The translations under genes and the position numbers were made by a program. A DNA stretch of 64,000 nucleotides. Origin: Microbacterium paraoxydans. Lineage in GTDB: Bacteria > Actinomycetota > Actinomycetes > Actinomycetales > Microbacteriaceae. The DNA is taken from contig NZ_JAIVLG010000002.1 in NCBI RefSeq assembly GCF_020524545.1, positions 124,001 through 188,000 of the forward strand, read 5' to 3'. Positions 17,638 to 24,384 of this stretch are shown here, piece by piece (position 1 is the first letter of the stretch; each line of letters starts with the position of its first letter). Below the pieces are notes generated by a model, which had not been told where the DNA came from, did no database searches, and saw nothing but the letters and a program-made list of their open reading frames with translations.

Positions 17638-18267
17638 ATGACGGCATCCCGGTTGCACCTCGTCCGACACGGTGAGGTGCACAATCCGGCCCGCGTGCTC
17701 TACGGTCGGCTGCCCGACTATCACTTGAGCGCGGCGGGCCGGGGGATGGCCGCGGCCGCTGCCGAGCACGTGGCCGGGTTGGCTCGGCCGGTCTCCGCGC
17801 TGTACTCCTCTCCGTTGGAGCGCGCGCAGGAGTCCGCCGAGCCTTTCGCCGCGGGGTTCGAGCTCATGCCGGAGATCGACATCCGCCTGATCGAGCCGAC
17901 GAATGTCTTCGAGGGCACGCAGATGCGTCGTTCCCTCATGAACCCGCTGAACTGGTGGCATCTGCGCCAGCCCGCGCTGCCGAGCTGGGGAGAGCCGTAC
18001 TCTTCCATCGCGGAGCGGATGCTCAGCGTCATGGATGAAGCGTGGGATGACGCGCCCGACGGCGATGTCGTGATGGTGTCTCATCAGGCACCGATCTGGA
18101 TCACGCACCTCCGCGTCGCGGGGCTGCCCCTGCGTCATGACCCGCGCACCCGCCGCTGCGCCCTGTCGAGCGTCACCTCGTTCGAAAGAGTCGGCGATGT
18201 CTGGCGTGAGGTCGCCTACGCGGAGCCCGCTGCGACCGGCGGTGCCGTGGACGTCGGGGCCGTCTGA
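17638..18267 (+). CDS. Histidine phosphatase (phosphoglycerate mutase family)
   Basis: This 209-residue protein has the catalytic LVRHGEVHNPARVLYGR (His9 as phospho-acceptor), the ALYSSPLERAQESAEPF arginine segment and a late MVSHQAPI with the second active histidine. It is a broad-specificity phosphatase of the PGM superfamily. In mycobacteria a relative (Rv0525) sits directly before the tlpA-ccdA-resB-ccsA cluster. Here the same neighbour is separated from that cluster by the flavoprotein/MerR pair. Confidence 0.92.
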   Translation: MTASRLHLVRHGEVHNPARVLYGRLPDYHLSAAGRGMAAAAAEHVAGLARPVSALYSSPLERAQESAEPFAAGFELMPEIDIRLIEPTNVFEGTQMRRSLMNPLNWWHLRQPALPSWGEPYSSIAERMLSVMDEAWDDAPDGDVVMVSHQAPIWITHLRVAGLPLRHDPRTRRCALSSVTSFERVGDVWREVAYAEPAATGGAVDVGAV

Positions 18268-18269
18268 CC

Positions 18270-18335
18270 CCCGTTCGAATCGCGCAACGTGCTCCATTCC
18301 GGCGACGGAAGCAGCCAGTTGCGCGATTCGAAGGG
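18270..18335. repeat. Hairpin with GCGA tetraloop between convergent genes
   Basis: TTCGAATCGCGCAAC (18274-18288) pairs perfectly with GTTGCGCGATTCGAA (18318-18332), CCC/GGG extends the base, and inside TTCCG/CGGAA (18297-18310) closes on a GCGA (GNRA) tetraloop. It lies 3 bp after one stop codon and 5 bp before the other. Confidence 0.75.
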
Positions 18336-18340
18336 CGGGA

Positions 18341-19246
18341 TCAGTGCTCGGCAGCCAAGAGCGACTGGATGATGCCGACGGCTGCGAGCTGACCGGCGGC
18401 GGCTGCGAGCAGAACGGAAGCCATCGGACCGGGGAGCGAGGCGCGGTGTGCGAGGTCGCCCGCGGCGAAGATCCCGGGGAGTGAGGTGCGGCCGAACTCA
18501 TCGACCTCGATCGCACCGGACTCGAGCATCCGCAGGCCGAGGTCTGCGGCGAACGGCGCCCGCTGTCGCATCGTGCCGGACGCCACGAAGACGCCGGCCA
18601 CCACGTCCTCCCCGGAGTCGGTGACGATCCGGACCCCGCCATCGATCCTCTCGACGGACGCCACCGATGCGGCGCTCACCCGCGCTCCTGCCGCTTCGAG
18701 CGAGGTCCGTTCGTCGTGGGTGAACTCTTCGGCGAGGGGGAACACCGTGACGTCTCCGACGATGCGCCCGAGCAGTCCGATCAGATGGCCGGCGCGTGGG
18801 GCGGCGCCGAGGACGCCGATCGGCTTTCCCGCATGCTCGTGTCCGTCGCAGAAGGGGCAGCTGAAGGCGAGGGTGCCCCACAGGCCCTGCAGCCCGGGTA
18901 CGACGGGGAGATCGTCGGCGACGCCGGTGGCCAGGACGACCCGCCGGCCCTCGACGGTCGATCCATCGGCGAGCGTCACGGCGAACGCATCTTCGGAGCC
19001 GGAGACCCCGGTGGCGGCACCGTCGCGGATCTCGACGTCGGTGTAGGCCGCGAGCTCGTCTCGGGCCCTTGCGCGGAACTCGGAAGGGGGAGTGCCGTCC
19101 GCACCGATCATGTTGTGCATGTGCAGCACGGTGCCGTTGCGGTACTCGCCCGAGTCCAGCAACAGGGTGGAGCGGTGCATCCGACCGAGGGTGAGCGCGG
19201 CCTGCAGCCCGGCCGGGCCTGCGCCGATCACGATGGCGTCGTACAT
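18341..19246 (-). CDS. NAD(P)/FAD-dependent oxidoreductase (thioredoxin-reductase-like)
   Basis: This 301-residue flavoprotein has the FAD-binding VIGAGPAGLQAA at residues 7-18, a second nucleotide-binding region, the C-terminal IFAAGDLAHR motif and a redox pair CPFC at residues 130-133, placed as in the bacterial thioredoxin reductase family. It probably oxidises NADPH and reduces a disulfide or small substrate. GGAAGGA lies 7 nt before the ATG at 19246, so this start is preferred over one 16 codons upstream. It is divergent from a MerR regulator whose palindrome sits in its promoter. Confidence 0.9.
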   Translation of the reverse strand: MYDAIVIGAGPAGLQAALTLGRMHRSTLLLDSGEYRNGTVLHMHNMIGADGTPPSEFRARARDELAAYTDVEIRDGAATGVSGSEDAFAVTLADGSTVEGRRVVLATGVADDLPVVPGLQGLWGTLAFSCPFCDGHEHAGKPIGVLGAAPRAGHLIGLLGRIVGDVTVFPLAEEFTHDERTSLEAAGARVSAASVASVERIDGGVRIVTDSGEDVVAGVFVASGTMRQRAPFAADLGLRMLESGAIEVDEFGRTSLPGIFAAGDLAHRASLPGPMASVLLAAAAGQLAAVGIIQSLLAAEH

Positions 19247-19279
19247 GGGGATCCTTCCGTGGAGGTTGCTTTCCCGAAC

Positions 19280-19310
19280 AGTCTGTGAGTTCATGTCAAC
19301 ATGAAGTCAA
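19280..19310 (-). promoter_or_regulatory. MerR-type promoter of the oxidoreductase gene
   Basis: On the minus strand the -35 TTGACT and -10 CAGACT are exactly 19 bp apart, longer than normal. The spacer carries the dyad TTCATGT-CA-ACATGAA (19290-19305 on the plus strand). That is the classic layout at which MerR proteins bind and untwist DNA to activate transcription. The dyad also includes the ATG of the merR-type gene. Confidence 0.75.
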
Positions 19311-19705
19311 GCGCTGAGCATCCCTGGTCCGTGGGCGATGTCGCCAGCCGGTTCGACCTGCCGACGAACGTGTTGCGGCACTGGGAGTCGGTGGGGCTGC
19401 TCACCCCTCCCCGCGACTCCTCCGGGCGGCGGCGATACGGCGAGGATGAGGTCGTGCGCATCGCCGTGATACAGCGCAGCAAAGCTGCGGGGATGAGCCT
19501 CGATCAGATCGCGGTGCTGCTCGACGACGGGAGCGCCGGCAGGCACCAGGTGCTGCAGCAGCACCTGGACGACATCGATCGACGCATGGAGGAGATGCGC
19601 CGATCGCGGGAGATGACCGAGCACGCGATGGGGTGTCGAGCGCATGACATCGCGACGTGCCCACGGTTCCGAGCCGGCGTCGACGACGTCCTGGCGCGGT
19701 TCTGA
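19301..19705 (+). CDS. MerR family transcriptional regulator
   Basis: This 134-residue protein has the MerR winged HTH (WSVGDVASRFDLPTNVLRHWESVGLL, then RRRYGEDEVVRIAVI), a dimerisation coiled coil, and a C-terminal segment with two cysteines (GCRAHDIATCPRF) that could sense a metal or redox state. It presumably activates the divergent oxidoreductase from the 19-bp-spacer promoter. The ATG at 19301 lies within the operator and lacks a Shine-Dalgarno; a GTG at 19331 would cut into the HTH less comfortably. Confidence 0.88.
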   Translation: MKSSAEHPWSVGDVASRFDLPTNVLRHWESVGLLTPPRDSSGRRRYGEDEVVRIAVIQRSKAAGMSLDQIAVLLDDGSAGRHQVLQQHLDDIDRRMEEMRRSREMTEHAMGCRAHDIATCPRFRAGVDDVLARF

Positions 19706-19756
19706 GGCGCGCTCAGGGAGGGCTCCGTTTCCATCTCGCGCATAGGAACCTCTGCG

Positions 19757-19762
19757 TAAACT
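19757..19762 (+). promoter_or_regulatory. -10 box of a leaderless promoter (tlpA-like gene)
   Basis: TAAACT ends 7 nt before the GTG at 19770, so the cytochrome c maturation operon probably starts as a leaderless mRNA. No clear -35 is visible. Confidence 0.5.
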
Positions 19763-19769
19763 CGGAGTC

Positions 19770-20420
19770 GTGCCAAGCGATTCGACGCTCCGTCAGATCC
19801 GCAGCGGCTGCTCCTCCCGCACCCGGCGCTCGCGTCGTGCGGTCGGTGCCGCGCTCGCTGCGGTGCTCGCCATCGGTCTGAGCGCCTGCGCTCCCGATCC
19901 GGTGAGTGAATCGTTCCTGAACGGCGAGAACACCGGCTATGTCGCGGCCGACGGTGCGATCGTCGAGATCCCCGCTGCCGAGCGCGACGAACCCGTGTCG
20001 TTCAGTGGCGTCACCGAGTCCGGTGAGAAGTTCGACAGCGCCGACATCGCCGGACAGGTCACGGTGGTCAACTTCTGGTACGCCGGCTGCGCGCCGTGCC
20101 GTCTCGAAGCGTCCGACCTGGAAGCCGTCTGGCAGAAGTTCGCCGACGAGGATGTGTCGTTCGTGGGCATCAACACCCGCGACCAGGCCGACACCGCCGT
20201 CGCGTTCGCCGAAGAGTACGGCATCACCTACCCGAGTCTGATCGACGTCGACACCGCTGAGGCCAAGTTGGCGTTCGCCAAGGTCGTGCCGATCGCGGCG
20301 ACACCCACCACACTCGTCCTCGACAAGCAGGGTCGTGTCGCCGCCAAGATCATCGGTCCGATCGACGGCCCGTCGATCCTCTCCACGCTGGTCAAGGACG
20401 CGCTCGCGGAGGACTCGTGA
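19770..20420 (+). CDS. TlpA/ResA-like thioredoxin-fold lipoprotein
   Basis: This 216-residue protein has a basic N-terminus, a hydrophobic segment and a lipobox LSAC (Cys40), so it should be anchored outside the membrane. Its thioredoxin domain carries NFWYAGCAPC (Cys107, Cys110) and a cis-proline in AATPTTLVLD. In the cytochrome c maturation pathway such proteins reduce apocytochrome cysteines before heme attachment, taking electrons from CcdA, the next gene. Confidence 0.92.
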   Translation: MPSDSTLRQIRSGCSSRTRRSRRAVGAALAAVLAIGLSACAPDPVSESFLNGENTGYVAADGAIVEIPAAERDEPVSFSGVTESGEKFDSADIAGQVTVVNFWYAGCAPCRLEASDLEAVWQKFADEDVSFVGINTRDQADTAVAFAEEYGITYPSLIDVDTAEAKLAFAKVVPIAATPTTLVLDKQGRVAAKIIGPIDGPSILSTLVKDALAEDS

Positions 20421-20436
20421 GCACCTCGGGAGCGTT

Positions 20437-21219
20437 GTGAATCCCGACGCGATCATCGGCTCCGGAGCCCTCTGGCTCGCGATTCCGGTCGCGATGCTCG
20501 CGGGACTCGTCTCGTTCCTGTCCCCGTGTGTGCTGCCGCTCGTTCCCGGGTACCTCGGGTTCCTGGGCGGTGCTGTCGCGCCCCGGTCCTCCGCGGCGGG
20601 CTCAGGGGTGCCGGCGCAGACGACGATCCAGGCGACGGCGACCCGCGGTCGGCTCGTGATGGGCGTGCTGCTGTTCATCCTCGGCTTCACGGTCGTCTTC
20701 ATCGCCTACACGGTGCTCGGAGGCACGGTCGGTGTCTTCCTCCTGCAGTGGGGTGACCTGATCACCCGGATCCTGGGCGTGGTCATCATCGGAATGGGAT
20801 TGGTGTTCCTCGGCCTGTTCGGGTTCGCGCAGAAGGAGCTCCGCTTCCACGTCGACTCGAGGGCCGGGACCGTCGGAGCCCCGCTGCTCGGTATCGCGCT
20901 CGGCATCGGCTGGGCTCCGTGCATGGGGCCGACGCTCGCCGCCATCATCGCCCTCTCCTTCAACGCCGGAGATCCGGTGCGCGCAGGGTTCCTCGGCCTC
21001 GCCTACTCCCTCGGACTCGGCATCCCGTTCCTCCTCGTGGCGCTCGGGTTCGGGTGGGCGACGAAGACGGTCGGGTTCCTCCGCAGGCACATCCGTGTCG
21101 TGAACATCGTCGGCGGCGTGATGCTGATTCTGCTCGGCGTCCTGATGGTCACCGGCCTCTGGACCGACATCATGTCCCGATTGACGGCGGTGATCGGCAG
21201 TGTCATCCTCCCGCTCTGA
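20437..21219 (+). CDS. ccdA: Cytochrome c biogenesis protein CcdA
   Basis: This 260-residue membrane protein has about six helices and the two redox cysteines expected for CcdA/DsbD-beta proteins: FLSPCVLPLVPGYLGFLGG near the N-terminus and IGWAPCMGPTLAAII in the middle. It carries electrons from cytoplasmic thioredoxin across the membrane to the TlpA-like lipoprotein. The GTG at 20437 has CGGGAG 6-11 nt upstream. It lies between tlpA and resB as in mycobacteria. Confidence 0.94.
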   Translation: MNPDAIIGSGALWLAIPVAMLAGLVSFLSPCVLPLVPGYLGFLGGAVAPRSSAAGSGVPAQTTIQATATRGRLVMGVLLFILGFTVVFIAYTVLGGTVGVFLLQWGDLITRILGVVIIGMGLVFLGLFGFAQKELRFHVDSRAGTVGAPLLGIALGIGWAPCMGPTLAAIIALSFNAGDPVRAGFLGLAYSLGLGIPFLLVALGFGWATKTVGFLRRHIRVVNIVGGVMLILLGVLMVTGLWTDIMSRLTAVIGSVILPL

Positions 21220-21271
21220 TCGCCCAGAGAAATCCATCAGCTCCGAGAAGAACCCCCGCACTGAGAAGGCC

Positions 21272-23038
21272 ATGACCGAGAACAAGGGTGCCGTGAACAG
21301 CGACTCCAGCGATCCGCTCCGCCCGTCCGACCACGTCGACGGCGACGACACGATCACCCAGCCGCGTCTCGGACTCGTGGGATGGCTGCGGTGGGGCTGG
21401 CGCCAGCTGACCTCGATGCGCACGGCTCTCATCCTGCTGCTGGTGCTCGCCATCGCGGCGATCCCGGGCTCGATCTTCCCGCAGCGGATGGCCGACCCCA
21501 ACGGTGTCACGCAGTGGGAGCGCGAGAACCCCGATCTGTTCCCGGTTCTCGATGCCCTGAAGCTGTTCGACGTGTACCTGTCGCCGTGGTTCTCGGCGAT
21601 CTACCTGCTGCTGTTCGCCTCGCTCGTCGGCTGTGTGATCCCGCGCATCAAGCACCATGCGAAGGCACTGCGCGCGCGTCCGCCTCGCACCCCCGCTCGC
21701 CTGCAGCGCCTCGAGGACTACCGCGCGGTGACGCGCGACCCCGCAGCGGAGTCCGGGACGAAGACCGGCGATGCCGACGCCGAGGCGGCCGCGTCGATCG
21801 ACGTCGCGACGAAGCAGCTCAAAGCCCTCGGCTACCGTGTGGAGCGCTACGACCGGGGCCGCACGTTCTCGGTGTCCGCCGAACGCGGCTACTGGCGTGA
21901 GACCGGCAACCTCCTGTTCCACCTCGCGCTGGTGGGGGTGCTCGTCACGGTCGGAGTCGGCGGCGGCTTCTCGTACACCGGGCAGCGCGTGCTGGTGGAG
22001 GGCGAGACGTTCGCCAACACGCTCCTCGACTACGACTCGATGAACCGCGGACGCTTCGTGGGGGACGATGCCTTCGCCCCGTACTCGATGCGCCTCGACT
22101 CGTTCGACGTGACGTACCAGCCGTTCGGCGAGCCGGGGTCCGGTCAGGCGGGCGACTTCTCGGCGAATGTGACCGTGCAGGAGAACGGTGAGGTGCGCAC
22201 CGGTGCGGTCAAGGTGAACGAGCCGCTCGCGGTCGCCGACGACGACGTGTTCCTGCTCGGCAACGGTTATGCGCCGACCGTGACCGTGCGCGACCCCGAG
22301 GGCAAAGTCGTCTTCACCGGCAGCACGCCGTTCCTCCCGCAGGACACCAGCATGACGTCGCTCGGTGTGCTCAAAGTGCCAGATGGTCTCGCCGAACAGG
22401 TCGGCCTGGTCGGGTTCTTCTATCCGACGACGGGCGTGCTCGACACGGGGGCGTTCTTCTCGGCCTACGGGGATCTGACGAACCCGACGCTCACGCTCGA
22501 CGTCTACACCGGCGACCTCGGCATCAACGAGGGGGTGCCGCGCTCGGTCTACGTGCTCGACACCACGGGGATGACCAAGCTCACCGGCCGCACCACGAAT
22601 GTCGAGTCGATCGAACTCACCCCCGGACAGACCGCGCAGCTGCCGAACGGCCTCGGCTCGGTGACGTTCGAGGACGAGTCTCCCGCCGGGGCCACGGACG
22701 CGTCGCAGTCGGTGAAGCGCTTCGCCTCGCTGCAGATCCACCGCGACGAGTCCGGCGTCTGGGTTCTCGGCTTTGCGCTGCTCGCCCTCGGTGGTCTCAT
22801 GATCGCTCTGTTCGTGCCCCGTCGCCGCGTGTGGGTCAAGGCCACCGCGCGCGACGGCGAGATCGCGCTGGAGTACGCCGCACTCGCCCGTGGTGAGGAT
22901 CCGACTCTCGCCGCCGCCGTGGACGACCTCGTCACCGGCCACGCTCGTCTGCTCGACGCCGCGGGTGGAACGACCGCGCGCCCGACAGAGGCCGCCGAGC
23001 CGGAAGCCCCGGCACCCGACACCCGGAAAGTAGACTGA
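21272..23038 (+). CDS. resB: Cytochrome c biogenesis protein ResB (Ccs1)
   Basis: This 588-residue protein has the ResB layout: membrane helices near residues 50-70 (RTALILLLVLAIAAIPG) and 100-125, a helix around 210-230, a large extracytoplasmic domain and a final helix near 510-530. With CcsB it carries heme outward and joins it to apocytochrome c. The ATG at 21272 is preferred over an in-frame start at 21200 inside ccdA because GAGAAGG precedes it. A Pro/Ala/Glu-rich cytoplasmic tail ends the protein. Confidence 0.94.
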   Translation: MTENKGAVNSDSSDPLRPSDHVDGDDTITQPRLGLVGWLRWGWRQLTSMRTALILLLVLAIAAIPGSIFPQRMADPNGVTQWERENPDLFPVLDALKLFDVYLSPWFSAIYLLLFASLVGCVIPRIKHHAKALRARPPRTPARLQRLEDYRAVTRDPAAESGTKTGDADAEAAASIDVATKQLKALGYRVERYDRGRTFSVSAERGYWRETGNLLFHLALVGVLVTVGVGGGFSYTGQRVLVEGETFANTLLDYDSMNRGRFVGDDAFAPYSMRLDSFDVTYQPFGEPGSGQAGDFSANVTVQENGEVRTGAVKVNEPLAVADDDVFLLGNGYAPTVTVRDPEGKVVFTGSTPFLPQDTSMTSLGVLKVPDGLAEQVGLVGFFYPTTGVLDTGAFFSAYGDLTNPTLTLDVYTGDLGINEGVPRSVYVLDTTGMTKLTGRTTNVESIELTPGQTAQLPNGLGSVTFEDESPAGATDASQSVKRFASLQIHRDESGVWVLGFALLALGGLMIALFVPRRRVWVKATARDGEIALEYAALARGEDPTLAAAVDDLVTGHARLLDAAGGTTARPTEAAEPEAPAPDTRKVD

Positions 23039-23042
23039 CACC

Positions 23043-24017
23043 ATGCTCGAGCTCAACGTGATCTCGCCGGTCCTGCTCTGGACGGCGATCGCGATCTACG
23101 CGGCGGCCTTCGTGGCCTATGCCTTCGATCTCGCACGGCGCTCGCAGGCGACGGCCGACGCGCTGACCGTCCGTGAACCGGCGCTCGTGGGAGCCGGCGG
23201 GGGGAGCGTTCCGGCATCCGGCGGTGCCCCCGCCGCGGACACCGCCCCGCAACGGTTCGTGATGGCCCGGATCGGCACCTCGCTGACGGTGCTCGGGTTC
23301 CTCTTCCAGCTCGCCGCGACCGTCACCCGAGGCATCGCGGCGGGGCGCGTACCGTGGGCCAACCTGTATGAGTTCGCCATGATGGGCACGTTGCTCATCA
23401 TCGCGGTCTACCTCGTGGTGCTCACCCGCATCGACCTGCGGTTCCTGGGCACCTTCATCACGGGCCTCGTCGTGGTGCTGCTCGGCCTCGGGGCGACGAA
23501 CTTCTACGTCGATGTCTCTCCGCTGATGGATCCGCTCAAGAGCGTGTGGCTCGTCATCCACGTGTTCGTGGCCTCGCTCGCTACCGCGTTCTTCGCCCTG
23601 GCGTTCGCGCTCTCGGTGATCCAGCTCATGCAGTCGCGTCGCGAGAGGCTCCTCAGCGAAGGCGCGACCAAGACCGGTCCCGGCTTCCTCCGGACCTTCC
23701 CGAACGCGGTGCGCCTGGAGAGCCTCGCGTACATGTTCACGATCATCGGCTTCATCCTCTGGACCTTCACCCTCATCGCCGGATCGATCTGGGCGTACTA
23801 CGCCTGGAGCCGGTTCTGGGGCTTCGACGTGAAGGAGACGTGGACCTTCGTGATCTGGGTCCTCTACGCCGGGTACATCCATGCGCGAGCGACCCGTGGC
23901 TGGCGCGGCAATCCTTCCGCGTGGCTGGCGATCGTCGGCTTCTCCGCCGTGATCTTCAACTTCACGATCGTGAACGTGTTCTTCAAGGGCCTACACGCTT
24001 ACTCCGGCCTGAGCTGA
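23043..24017 (+). CDS. ccsB: Cytochrome c biogenesis protein CcsB (ResC/CcsA)
   Basis: This 324-residue protein has about eight membrane helices and the tryptophan-rich heme motif WGFDVKETWTFVIW of the CcsA/ResC family, here with Phe-Asp in place of the usual Trp-Asp. It has conserved histidines in VIHVFVAS and AYSG-flanking helices. It forms the heme-handling complex with ResB. It starts 4 bp after resB, the last gene of the maturation operon. Confidence 0.94.
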   Translation: MLELNVISPVLLWTAIAIYAAAFVAYAFDLARRSQATADALTVREPALVGAGGGSVPASGGAPAADTAPQRFVMARIGTSLTVLGFLFQLAATVTRGIAAGRVPWANLYEFAMMGTLLIIAVYLVVLTRIDLRFLGTFITGLVVVLLGLGATNFYVDVSPLMDPLKSVWLVIHVFVASLATAFFALAFALSVIQLMQSRRERLLSEGATKTGPGFLRTFPNAVRLESLAYMFTIIGFILWTFTLIAGSIWAYYAWSRFWGFDVKETWTFVIWVLYAGYIHARATRGWRGNPSAWLAIVGFSAVIFNFTIVNVFFKGLHAYSGLS

Positions 24018-24022
24018 CCGCC

Positions 24023-24078
24023 GGCCGCGAGAGCCCGGCCGCGAGAACCCGGCTGCGAGAACCCGGCTGCGAAAACGG
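24023..24078. repeat. Four 14-bp tandem repeats
   Basis: The units are GGCCGCGAGAGCCC, GGCCGCGAGAACCC, GGCTGCGAGAACCC and GGCTGCGAAAACGG. The last drifts into the left arm of the first palindrome, so tandem array and palindrome share sequence. Confidence 0.8.
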
Positions 24079-24148
24079 AGACCGTCCGCGCTCGGGCCGG
24101 CGTGTCTTGACAGGACACGCGGGCCGGGGTGCGGGAGGTCTCCGTTTT
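24072..24148. repeat. Palindromic element, copy 1
   Basis: AAAACGGAGACC (24072-24083) pairs with GGTCTCCGTTTT (24137-24148). The interior holds GCGTGTC/GACACGC around a short loop. A second, related element starts 114 bp downstream of this one's end. Confidence 0.75.
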
Positions 24149-24180
24149 GGCGGAAGTGGGGGTGGTGCGGGTCAGCAGGG

Positions 24181-24288
24181 TCAGCTGCCGAGCGGCAGAA
24201 CCTCGGCGTGCTCGACACCGTCCTCGTACCAGACCAACTCGGCCTCGAGCGAGGCGCCACATGCGAAAACGGAGACCTTGGCGCGCAT
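24181..24288 (-). other. 35-codon reading frame between palindromes, possible gene remnant
   Basis: A minus-strand ATG frame encodes MRAKVSVFACGASLEAEL and then VWYEDGVEHAEVLPLGS before the stop. Third positions are G or C in about 29 of 34 codons, like real genes here. There is no ribosome binding site, and its first codons lie in an arm of palindrome copy 2. It could be a tiny gene or the tail of a gene broken by the repeat. Confidence 0.25.
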
Positions 24289-24347
24289 CGCCCGGCGCGT
24301 CACATGCTGACACGCCGGACCCGGGGCGGATGGTCTCCGTTTTCGCA
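24262..24347. repeat. Palindromic element, copy 2
   Basis: TGCGAAAACGGAGACC (24262-24277) pairs perfectly over 16 bp with 24332-24347. The interior again contains a GTCA/TGAC-type stem (CGCGTCAC with GACACGCC). The arms match copy 1; the interior differs. Confidence 0.8.
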
Positions 24348-24360
24348 GGGAAGCAGGGAG

Positions 24361-24384
24361 CAGGGGCAGGGGCAGGGGCAGGGG
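24361..24384. repeat. CAGGGG tandem repeat, four units
   Basis: Four 6-bp units in a row end directly at the stop codon of the YhgE/Pip gene. Confidence 0.7.

Larger units (their letters stand above)
24018..24384. other. 367-bp repeat-filled gap between convergent genes
   Basis: This gap between ccsB and the YhgE/Pip gene holds four 14-bp tandem units, two related palindromic elements, a 35-codon reading frame between them and a CAGGGG tandem run touching the YhgE/Pip stop codon. Each is listed separately. Confidence 0.75.

Noticed and set aside
24023..24078. 14-bp tandem units as a CRISPR array
   Set aside because: The units are directly adjacent with no spacers, and no cas genes are present.
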